Counted from the first letter of the stretch, positions 1-5,672 are shown. The stretch is 5,672 nucleotides of DNA from Deltaproteobacteria bacterium (GCA_018262455.1 JAGSPR010000420.1:1-5672); one strand, 5' to 3'. Numbers and translations: made by a program. The notes: generated from the letters alone by a model not told the origin.

Positions 1-378
1 ATCGACGTCGCCGGGCCGGCGGTCGGGCTGGTGCTCGAGCTGTTCGGCGACTACGCGGCGAAGGGCCCGACCGACGACGAGGTCGACTTCGCGCGCAGCT
101 ACCTCGTTGGCTCGATGCCATTCCACATCGCGACCGCTCGCCAGCGCATGCAACTCGCCGTACGCGACGCGGTGTTCGATCTCCCTGCCGGCTTCACGGC
201 GCGGCTACCCGAGGCGCTCGGTGCCCTCGCCGCCTCCGATGTCCGGGCGGCGTGCGCGCGGTGCCTGCGTCCGGACTCGCTCGTCACCGTCGCCGTGACC
301 ACGGCCGACCAGGCGAAGGACGCGCTCGAGGCGTCGGGGGCCGGCACGCTCACGATCGTCGACCACGACGAGTACTGA
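1..378 (+). CDS. M16 (insulinase-like) family protein, C-terminal fragment
   Basis: This is the last 125 codons of a gene that begins left of the window; the frame is open from base 1 and ends at TGA 376-378. The fragment reads like the C-terminal end of an M16 peptidase domain. It has a helix leading to a GPTDDEVDFARSYLVGSMPF stretch (the family's 'G-x-T-x-x-E-hydrophobic-x-x-A-K/R-x-Y-L' pattern), then a helix ending in AVFDLPAGF. An ALAASDVRAACARCLRPDSL segment follows (the usual 'hydrophobic - T/S - x-D-V - ... - L - x-P-D' element), then a beta strand VTVAVTT. The zinc-binding HxxEH motif of M16 peptidases lies N-terminally and is not visible, so it is unknown whether the full protein is catalytic or one of the inactive M16 partners. 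The lipoprotein gene follows 35 bp downstream on the same strand and could share its transcript. Confidence 0.72.
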   Translation: MDVAGPAVGLVLELFGDYAAKGPTDDEVDFARSYLVGSMPFHIATARQRMQLAVRDAVFDLPAGFTARLPEALGALAASDVRAACARCLRPDSLVTVAVTTADQAKDALEASGAGTLTIVDHDEY

Positions 379-413
379 TCCACGGCCAGCTCCTGGGTTA
401 TCGTAGTGGTTCC

Positions 414-1826
414 ATGATGATCCGAACCGCATGGTGGGTGACCGCGTTGCTCTTCGCCTGCGCGAGCTGCGACAAGTCCAAGGTTTCAGCGGCTGGGACC
501 GCGGGCTCGTCGGAGGCGCCCACCGGAAGCGGCGCCGCGATCGCTGCGGCCGACCCATGGGCCGGCTCGGCCCCACCGGCCGATTCGTCGAAGTCCAAGC
601 TGGGTGAGAAGACCGGCGATGACCTGAGCAAGATCGATCCCTGGGGCAGCGGCAACACCGCCGCGCCCACGACCCTCGCCGCCAAGGTCGACGTCGCGTT
701 GATCGCCCAGCCGGTCGCCGACAAGGTGTCGCTCAAGAGCCTCACGGGCGCCTCCAGTGCCGGCTTCAAGGTGACGTACAACCCGTCGGCCAACGCGACG
801 CACGAGGAGTACCGCAAGCTGTTCGAACAGAATCACGTGTTCGAGGAGGTCGCGGAGGGGCTCAACCGGACCGTCCGGATCCCGATCTCGGTGGACATCA
901 ACACCGTCGACTGCAACACGATCAACGCGTTCTACGATCCGAGCAGCAAGCGGATCATCGTCTGCTACGAGCTGGTCTCGTACTTCCTCGGCGTGTTCAA
1001 GCCCACGGCAAAGAACGACACCGAGCTCGGCAACGCCGTGATCGGCGCGTTGATCTTCAGCTTCTTCCACGAGAGCGGACACGGCCTGATCGACATCCTC
1101 GACCTCGCCGCGGTCGGCCGCGAGGAAGACTCGGTGGATCAGCTCGCGACCCTGATCCTGATCGCCTCGGGTGACGAAGGCGTCTCGATGGCGCTGTCGG
1201 GCGCCTACTGGTTCCACCTTCAGTCCGAGGGTGGCCACAAGACACCGTTCTGGGACGAGCACGCCTTCGATGCCCAGCGCTTCTACAACATCCTGTGCCT
1301 CATCTACGGCTCCGATCCGAAGAAGTACGGCGAGTTCCTGACGTCCGGGAACCTGCCGCAGGACCGCGCCCAGCGCTGTCCCGGGGAGTACGCCAAGATC
1401 AAGCACGCCTGGGAGAAGCTGCTCGGTCCTCACCTCACGAATGGCGCGGCGCTCAACGTCGACTTCAAGCCGAGCGTCCCGGTTGCCGAGGCCCCGAAGT
1501 CCACCACCCAGGATCCGTGGGGTGGCTCGCCGACGCCCGTTGCGCCGACGCCCGAGCCCCCCGCCGAAGACGCGCCCCCGACGCACGCGATCACCTGCGA
1601 GGCCGTCGGCCAGAAGGCCGCCGAGCTGATCGGTGCGGAGGCCGAGCAACGCGCGAAGTCGATGTCCGAGGACGAGATCGCGGAGCTCAGAGCCAAGCTC
1701 GAGTCCGAGCTACCTGCCGCGATGGAGCAGATCCTCGCCGAGTGCGCCAAGGTTGACTGGTCGGATGCCTCGCGCAAGTGCGTGATCAACGCGCGCACGC
1801 TGGCGCAGGCGTCGAAGTGCAACTGA
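414..1826 (+). CDS. Putative lipoprotein metallopeptidase, DUF4344-like, with HESGH zinc motif
   Basis: This encodes 470 residues. ATG 414 was chosen over in-frame upstream codons from 252 because it begins a signal peptide: MMIR, then a hydrophobic stretch (residues 6-15), then cysteines at 16 and 19 preceded by LFA and CAS, a lipoprotein-like site. The ribosome binding site is weak. Residues 20-105 are a low-complexity linker with DPWA and DPWG motifs (47-50, 75-78). The core, about 115-342, matches what I know of DUF4344 putative metallopeptidases. It shows DCNTINAFYDP and IIVCYEL (Cys167, Cys184), then HESGH (219-223) as the HExxH zinc and catalytic site. GREEDSVDQ (235-243) follows, with acidic residues that could give the third zinc ligand, then FYNILCLIYG and LPQDRAQRCPGEY (Cys295, Cys322). 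A Pro-rich linker with a third DPWG (367-370) leads to a helical tail (391-470) with Cys395, 444, 456 and 469. The protein is likely anchored in an envelope membrane. Its substrate is unknown and activity is inferred only from the motif. Confidence 0.85.
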   Translation: MMIRTAWWVTALLFACASCDKSKVSAAGTAGSSEAPTGSGAAIAAADPWAGSAPPADSSKSKLGEKTGDDLSKIDPWGSGNTAAPTTLAAKVDVALIAQPVADKVSLKSLTGASSAGFKVTYNPSANATHEEYRKLFEQNHVFEEVAEGLNRTVRIPISVDINTVDCNTINAFYDPSSKRIIVCYELVSYFLGVFKPTAKNDTELGNAVIGALIFSFFHESGHGLIDILDLAAVGREEDSVDQLATLILIASGDEGVSMALSGAYWFHLQSEGGHKTPFWDEHAFDAQRFYNILCLIYGSDPKKYGEFLTSGNLPQDRAQRCPGEYAKIKHAWEKLLGPHLTNGAALNVDFKPSVPVAEAPKSTTQDPWGGSPTPVAPTPEPPAEDAPPTHAITCEAVGQKAAELIGAEAEQRAKSMSEDEIAELRAKLESELPAAMEQILAECAKVDWSDASRKCVINARTLAQASKCN

Positions 1827-1838
1827 CCGAGGTCGGTC
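1825..1838. repeat. Short inverted repeat at the convergent gene junction
   Basis: GACCG (1825-1829), a four-base spacer and CGGTC (1834-1838) form a perfect 5-bp stem that starts in the stop codon of the lipoprotein gene. It lies within the junction between two convergent genes, where terminators are expected. No T-rich tract follows on either strand, so an intrinsic terminator is not supported. The repeat is real as sequence, but any role in ending transcription is speculation. Confidence 0.35.
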
Positions 1839-1848
1839 GAGCTCGCAG

Positions 1849-3432
1849 CTACCAGATCACCTGCGCCTGAAGCTTGAACACGTCGCTGTCGGGCTCGGTC
1901 TCGAGCGGCACCTGGCCCGCGCGGAGATGGACCTTGTCGCCGTACGTGTAGTGCGAGTACATGAAGAACAGCTCGCCCCAGGTGTCGAGCGGGAACGTCA
2001 CGCGCGGCGAGACCACGCGGAAGCTGTTCTCGGAGTCGTAGAGGTCGAGGACGACGCGGTCGTAGCGCAACGAGACGGCGAGCTGCTTGAGGACCTTGTA
2101 CGACGGCTCGAGCCCCCACTTGAGGTAGAGCCGGCGGTCGCGATTGGCCAGCGGATCCATCTCGTCGACCTGTCTCGAGCGGACCCAGGTCGCCATGCCG
2201 AACGCGCGGACGCCGATCTTGTCGTTGACCTTCACCGGGACGTCAGTCGCGAGCGTGTACATCCGACCGGTGCCGTCCTCGCTCGCGTCGGTCCCGAGGA
2301 AGTTCTCGGTCAGGCCGCGACCACCGGTCGAGTGCATCACCTCGAGCGCCGGTGCGAGGTAGAGCACCTTCTTCATGTTGTAGAACGAGAACGCGAGGTA
2401 GGCGGTGCCGCGATCGCCGGGGAGCTTGTAACGCCCATCGAGCCCGGCGACCCACATCGTGCCGTCCTGGATCGGGCTGAGCTGACGTTGATCGCGCGTC
2501 CACGAGCGCAGGAGGTAGGCGCCAACCTCGACCCCGCGGACCGGATACGAGCCCGCGACGTGCGCGATCGGCGTCATCCCGAGGTTCTGCTGGAGCTCGG
2601 CCTGGTGGATGCCGATGCCCGCCTGGACCTTGCCATTGCCCGGGAGCTTGTACGCGACCTTGACGCCGCCCTGGTGGGTGCGACCGAACACGTAGGTGTC
2701 GTACGCCGGCAGGTAGCCGAAGCGATCCCAGAACACGCCGAGCTGTACCGAGAGGGGCTCGACATCGAGGAACTTCTCGGCGGTGACACTCGCCTGCGCG
2801 ATCCCGAGCTGGTTCTCGAGCCGCGCGCTCGCGTAGTCCGAGTACAGCGACGCGAAGATGCCAAACTCGGCCTTGTAGTTGCCGCGCCGGGCCGAGAAGA
2901 ACAGCTCGGACCAGTCGGGCTCGTAGAGCCGCGTGTAGGCGAAGCCGGACAGGAAGTAATCGTTGTCGACCAGGTACGGCTCGCGCTTGCCCTGCGCCGA
3001 CAGCGGCATCCGCGCGTAGCCGTGAAGCTCGAACCGCACGTCCTTGACGTTGATCCCTGCATCGGTCGCGCCCGGCTTGGCGACCGTCCCCACGGTGTCG
3101 GACGAGCTGATCGACTCGACCGCCGCAGTGGACTTGTTCGTCGAGGGAACGGCAGTGGCCGGTGGCTTGCCGGGCGCGACCGGGATCGCGTTGGCGACGA
3201 CCGGCTTGCCAGCGGGCTCCACCAGGGGCTTGGCCGCGTCGGCGTCGGAGTCGGCGTCGGCCGGGGCCGGGGCCCCTGCCCGCGCGACGCACTTCTGCTC
3301 GACCCAGGCGATGCACGGCGCCTCGGGATCGGCACCCGCGACGACCTTGGTTGGATGCTTCGGGTTGCCACCGGCGTGGGCGCCGACCGTCCACAACATG
3401 CTCGCGACGACCAGGCTCTTGCAGACCTTCAT
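1849..3432 (-). CDS. Outer-membrane beta-barrel (porin-like) protein, last gene of the sugar-transport operon
   Basis: This encodes 527 residues. The start at 3432 is favoured over an in-frame ATG at 3453 because GGAGGTGG lies just upstream and the protein then opens with a signal peptide, MKVCK plus a hydrophobic run ending AHA, with likely cleavage after residue 20. Residues 21-130 are a non-barrel extension. It holds a Cys40-Cys48 pair, an acidic DADSDADA patch and a long Ala/Pro/Lys/Ser/Thr linker. From FELHGYARMPL (134-144) to the end the sequence alternates polar and hydrophobic or aromatic residues in strand-sized blocks separated by turns such as KLPGNGK and KLPGDRG. It ends in QAQVIW, and a terminal aromatic residue is the usual outer-membrane barrel signature recognised by the BAM machinery. 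The FxLHGYxR opening recalls carbohydrate porins, but I do not recognise a named family. The start overlaps the stop of the permease-binding protein fusion by 4 bases (ATGA). A role in sugar entry across the outer membrane is inferred from this coupling. Confidence 0.83.
   Translation of the reverse strand: MKVCKSLVVASMLWTVGAHAGGNPKHPTKVVAGADPEAPCIAWVEQKCVARAGAPAPADADSDADAAKPLVEPAGKPVVANAIPVAPGKPPATAVPSTNKSTAAVESISSSDTVGTVAKPGATDAGINVKDVRFELHGYARMPLSAQGKREPYLVDNDYFLSGFAYTRLYEPDWSELFFSARRGNYKAEFGIFASLYSDYASARLENQLGIAQASVTAEKFLDVEPLSVQLGVFWDRFGYLPAYDTYVFGRTHQGGVKVAYKLPGNGKVQAGIGIHQAELQQNLGMTPIAHVAGSYPVRGVEVGAYLLRSWTRDQRQLSPIQDGTMWVAGLDGRYKLPGDRGTAYLAFSFYNMKKVLYLAPALEVMHSTGGRGLTENFLGTDASEDGTGRMYTLATDVPVKVNDKIGVRAFGMATWVRSRQVDEMDPLANRDRRLYLKWGLEPSYKVLKQLAVSLRYDRVVLDLYDSENSFRVVSPRVTFPLDTWGELFFMYSHYTYGDKVHLRAGQVPLETEPDSDVFKLQAQVIW
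3236..3259 (-). repeat. Four-copy hexamer repeat inside the barrel gene's linker
   Basis: Three copies of GCGTCG and one GAGTCG variant (plus-strand reading) lie head to tail. On the minus strand they encode the acidic DADSDADA stretch (about residues 59-66) in the extension before the barrel. The block is in frame, so copy-number change by slippage would lengthen or shorten the acidic patch by two residues per unit without a frameshift. Confidence 0.6.
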
Positions 3433-5630
3433 TTGCCACCTCCAAGCCTGCATGCAGGCAGCTCGCTTGCCGTGAGGAATCCGCTGTCGACCAGCAGCGA
3501 CTTGACGTTCTCGGTCGTGACCACGACGACGCGCACCGCGACGACCGGAACCTCTCCACCTCCGAGCGAGACCTTGCCGTCTGACTTCGGGAGCTGATGA
3601 TCGAGCACGGCCTTCGCGACGTCAGCCGCGGTCGTGGCGAGCGGCGCGATGTCCTTCAAGACCTCGATCGACTGCTTGCCCTGGCACACGAAGTTCACGT
3701 TCGCGGCGTCGGCGTCCGCGCCGGCGATGAACACGTGCTCGGCGCCGGCCGCGGTGACGGCCTGCACGGCCCCACGTGCCATGCCGGAGTTGTTCGCGAG
3801 GATCGCATCGAGCTTGCCGCCCGATCGCGTCAGCGCGTCCTCGACGGTGCGCAGCGCCTGCTCCGGGGACCACGAGCTGTGGTTCTGCTTCATCACGATC
3901 TCGATGTCTCCGCGCGCGATGTACGGCGCGAGCGTCTCCTCGTAGCCGCGCGTGATCTCCGTCGCGACCGAGTGACCGGACTGCCCCGAGAGCAGCACGT
4001 ACTTGCCCTTGCCGCCGGTCGCGGCGATCGCGGCCTCGGCCTGGAGGACGCCGACCTTGTAGCTGTCGTGCGAGACGTAGTAGTCGAGGTCCTTCGACAC
4101 GATCGCGCGGTCATAGGCGATGACCTTCGCGCCGCGCTCGTGCGCGAGCGTGACGTAGGCCGCGGCGGCCTTGCTGTCGGTCGGCTGGATCACGAGCACC
4201 TTGGCGCCGAGCGTGAGCGCATCCTCGACCTGCGCCATCTGCTTGGCGTTGTCGTTGTCGGCGGCGAACGTGACGGTCCGGAACCCGAGCTCCTTCGCGT
4301 GGGCCTCGAAGTACTTGAGGTCCTTCTGGTAGCGTTCCTCCTGCAGCGTCGAGAGCAGGAACGCGACCTCGGGTCGGTCCGCCTCCTTGGGAGCTGCCGC
4401 GAACGCGACCAGGCCGACCACGACGAGCGTGAATCCGGCGAGCAGGATGCCGAGCGTCCGGGTGCCGCGACCACTCTTGACGACCACGTCGATCAACACC
4501 GCGAGCAGCAGGATCATGCCGGTGAACATGAGCTGCCAGTTCGAGTCGATGCCGAGCAGGCTCATGCCGTTGGCGAGCGTCGCGAACACGAGCGTGCCGA
4601 GCACCGTTCCGACCACCGAGCCGCGACCGCCCGCGATCGACGTCCCGCCGATCACCACGGCCGTCACCGCATCGAGCTCGAGCATCGAACCCTGGTTACT
4701 GGCGGTGACGCCGTTGACGCGCGCCGCGGCGACAAGGCCTGCGAGGCCGGTCAGGACGCCCATGATCATGTAGACCGCGAGGGTGACGCGCTTGACCGAG
4801 ATCCCCGACAGCCGCGCGGCCTCTGGATTGCCGCCGATCGCGAACAGATGCCGGCCAAACCGCGTGCGTTTCGTGAGGAACACGCCACCCAGCGCGACGG
4901 CACCGGCCACGAGCACGGGCACCGGCACGCCGCGGTCGCCAAAGACCGCGAGCAACAGGCCCGCGAGCAAGATCTGTCCCGCCATGCGGATCGCGACCGC
5001 GGTGGTGGTGAGCGGCTCGAGCCCGAATGCGCTGCGCCGGCGCGCCTCGCGGAACACGAGAAACAGGCCGAGCGCGAGGATGCCCACGATGATCGCCCAC
5101 GTCGCTCCGACCGGCAGCGTGCCGTTGAGGAACGCGAAGTCGTCGTGCATCTGCAGGCCCGTCGCGTTGGAGGCGACGAGCGCCCCGCCGCGATACGCCT
5201 TGAACCCGGCGAGCGTGACGATGAAGGCCGGCACGCCAAGCCAGCCTGTCCAGTAGCCGTGCCACGCTCCGATCGCCGCGCCACACGCGAGCGCTGCGAG
5301 GATCGCCCACGGCGCCGACATCCCGAGCTTCACCTGGACCAGCGCGGCGACCACGCCGGTCAACGCGATGCCCGCACCGACGGACAGATCGATGCCGCGG
5401 ATCAGGATCACCATCGTCATCCCGACCGAGACGATCAACAGCACCGAGTACTGCGAGAGCAGCGTCGCGATGTTGCCGCGGGTCAGCACGAGGGAGCGGG
5501 TCGCTGGCAGCGCGGCGAGGAGCGCCCACATGACCACGAGCACGCCGGCCATCGCCCACGTGTTGAGCTCGATGCGGCGGCCTGCCCGCGCGCGCGCGCC
5601 ACCCGGATCTGCATTTCGTTCGAGCTTCAC
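3429..5630 (-). CDS. xylH-xylF: Sugar ABC transporter permease fused to periplasmic sugar-binding protein (XylH-XylF-like)
   Basis: This 733-residue protein starts at GTG with GAGGAG 7 bases upstream. Residues 1-387 resemble the D-xylose permease XylH (BPD_transp_2, CUT2 family): GIDLSVGAG (79-87), VPAFIVTLAG (133-142), DRGVPVPVLV (232-241), IGGNPEAARLSGI (265-277), VIGGTSIAGG (326-335) and ILLLAVLID (373-381), with about ten hydrophobic segments. Residues 388-413 add one more hydrophobic segment shaped like a signal peptide (RGTRT, hydrophobic core, AFAAAP). Residues 420-720 resemble XylF (Peripla_BP_4): EERYQKD (431-437), AYDRAI (505-510), SSWSPEQAL (585-593), LANNSG (611-616), GADAD (637-641), LKDI (658-661) and DSGFLTASEL (715-724). 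From recalled XylF sequence, candidate sugar contacts Arg433, Asp507/Arg508, Trp587, Asn614, Asp639 and Lys659 are kept. E. coli XylH and XylF are separate proteins of roughly 390 and 330 residues, so the length is a simple sum. It would sit in the inner membrane with the binding domain in the periplasm. Xylose is the best guess; another pentose or hexose is possible. Confidence 0.92.
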   Translation of the reverse strand: MKLERNADPGGARARAGRRIELNTWAMAGVLVVMWALLAALPATRSLVLTRGNIATLLSQYSVLLIVSVGMTMVILIRGIDLSVGAGIALTGVVAALVQVKLGMSAPWAILAALACGAAIGAWHGYWTGWLGVPAFIVTLAGFKAYRGGALVASNATGLQMHDDFAFLNGTLPVGATWAIIVGILALGLFLVFREARRRSAFGLEPLTTTAVAIRMAGQILLAGLLLAVFGDRGVPVPVLVAGAVALGGVFLTKRTRFGRHLFAIGGNPEAARLSGISVKRVTLAVYMIMGVLTGLAGLVAAARVNGVTASNQGSMLELDAVTAVVIGGTSIAGGRGSVVGTVLGTLVFATLANGMSLLGIDSNWQLMFTGMILLLAVLIDVVVKSGRGTRTLGILLAGFTLVVVGLVAFAAAPKEADRPEVAFLLSTLQEERYQKDLKYFEAHAKELGFRTVTFAADNDNAKQMAQVEDALTLGAKVLVIQPTDSKAAAAYVTLAHERGAKVIAYDRAIVSKDLDYYVSHDSYKVGVLQAEAAIAATGGKGKYVLLSGQSGHSVATEITRGYEETLAPYIARGDIEIVMKQNHSSWSPEQALRTVEDALTRSGGKLDAILANNSGMARGAVQAVTAAGAEHVFIAGADADAANVNFVCQGKQSIEVLKDIAPLATTAADVAKAVLDHQLPKSDGKVSLGGGEVPVVAVRVVVVTTENVKSLLVDSGFLTASELPACRLGGGK
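3436..3443 (-). promoter_or_regulatory. Shine-Dalgarno site for the barrel gene
   Basis: On the minus strand GGAGGTGG is followed by CAA and then ATG at 3432; the GGAGG core sits 6 bases from the start codon. The site lies wholly within the last codons of the upstream gene, where it encodes the Gly-Gly-Gly of its LGGGK tail. It settles the start choice for the barrel gene and supports coupled translation across the ATGA overlap at 3429-3432. Confidence 0.8.
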
Positions 5631-5671
5631 GACGCGACTCCTCGTTGATCCTGCTGAATGTGCGCCGCCGA
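5627..5671 (-). CDS. C-terminal end of an upstream operon gene, possibly the transporter ATPase
   Basis: One minus-strand frame entering from the right edge reads SAAHIQQDQRGVAS and stops at TGA 5629-5627. That stop overlaps the GTG start of the fusion gene in the arrangement GTGA, matching the ATGA junction at the other end of the fusion. The transporter needs a nucleotide-binding subunit (XylG-like) and none is encoded elsewhere in the window, so this position is a natural place for it. Fourteen residues are too few to recognise a family, and the identity rests on context alone. Other frames here are also open, so the coding call itself is tentative. Confidence 0.45.
   Translation of the reverse strand, partial: SAAHIQQDQRGVAS
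5638..5643 (-). promoter_or_regulatory. Shine-Dalgarno site for the permease-binding protein fusion
   Basis: GAGGAG on the minus strand precedes the GTG start at 5630 by 7 bases. The frame is open upstream of this GTG to the window edge, so the site is what decides the start, together with the GTGA overlap with the upstream gene's stop. It lies inside the upstream coding sequence, as does the site used by the next gene. Confidence 0.7.
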
Positions 5672-5672
5672 G

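Noticed and set aside
376..404. Promoter for the metallopeptidase gene in the 35-bp gap (TATCGT at 399-404 as a -10)
   Set aside because: Only a partial -10 match and no -35-like sequence at the right distance; the gene may be read through from the M16 gene.
252..413. N-terminal extension of the metallopeptidase gene from an upstream in-frame start
   Set aside because: It would overlap the M16 gene heavily and bury the signal peptide inside the protein; ATG 414 gives a proper export signal.
486..1649. 387-codon open frame on the minus strand opposite the metallopeptidase gene
   Set aside because: Arg/Gly/Val-rich antisense shadow; the plus strand encodes the HESGH protein with a signal peptide.
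1825..1845. Intrinsic terminator at the convergent junction (GACCG/CGGTC stem, adjacent CGAGCTCG palindrome)
   Set aside because: The stem is only 5 bp and no T-tract follows on either strand.
3263..3276. GGGGCC/GGCCCC hairpin in the barrel gene
   Set aside because: Inside coding sequence with almost no loop, and explained by Gly/Ala/Pro codons at high G+C.
3433..3453. Upstream in-frame ATG (3453) for the barrel gene
   Set aside because: ATG 3432 has a correctly spaced GGAGG and begins the signal peptide directly; the extra seven residues would come before it.
1927..3597. 556-codon open frame on the plus strand opposite the barrel gene
   Set aside because: Low-complexity charged translation, no signal or domain, and it crosses the boundary of two real minus-strand genes; an antisense shadow.
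3597..5648. 683-codon open frame on the plus strand opposite the transporter fusion
   Set aside because: Its translation is dominated by Arg, Asp, Glu and His with no domain logic, typical of the antisense frame of a high-G+C gene. The minus strand holds a clear XylH-XylF match.

Overview
The window is high-G+C DNA from a Gram-negative bacterium. It encodes a lipoprotein-type signal peptide, an outer-membrane beta-barrel with a terminal aromatic residue, and a periplasmic binding domain. The style of the proteins (Pro/Ala-rich linkers, a Cys-patterned helical tail, a DUF4344-type metallopeptidase lipoprotein) fits Myxococcota, formerly Deltaproteobacteria. That placement is inference; no marker gene is present.

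Layout. Positions 1-378 (+) hold the 3' end of an M16 (insulinase-like) peptidase family gene. After a 35-bp gap, 414-1826 (+) encodes a secreted, probably lipid-anchored, DUF4344-like zinc metallopeptidase with an HESGH motif, three DPW motifs in its linkers and a Cys-containing C-terminal helical tail. This gene converges on a minus-strand operon, with only 22 bp between the two stop codons.

The minus-strand operon, in transcription order, has three parts. First is the last 14 codons of an upstream gene entering from the right edge, by position probably the ATPase subunit of the transporter. Second is a 733-residue protein (5630-3429) that joins a XylH-type sugar ABC permease to a XylF-type periplasmic sugar-binding protein in one reading frame. 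Third is a 527-residue outer-membrane beta-barrel (3432-1849). Each junction is a 4-base stop/start overlap (GTGA, then ATGA) with a good Shine-Dalgarno sequence inside the preceding gene, so the three look translationally coupled. Together they suggest one import route for a pentose-like sugar: a barrel for passage across the outer membrane, a binding domain tethered to the permease for capture, and an ATPase largely outside the window.

The most unusual item is the permease-binding protein fusion. Its junction still carries what looks like the ancestral signal peptide of the binding protein, now an extra membrane segment. No mobile element, CRISPR array, tRNA or rRNA was seen, and no non-coding stretch exceeds 35 bp.
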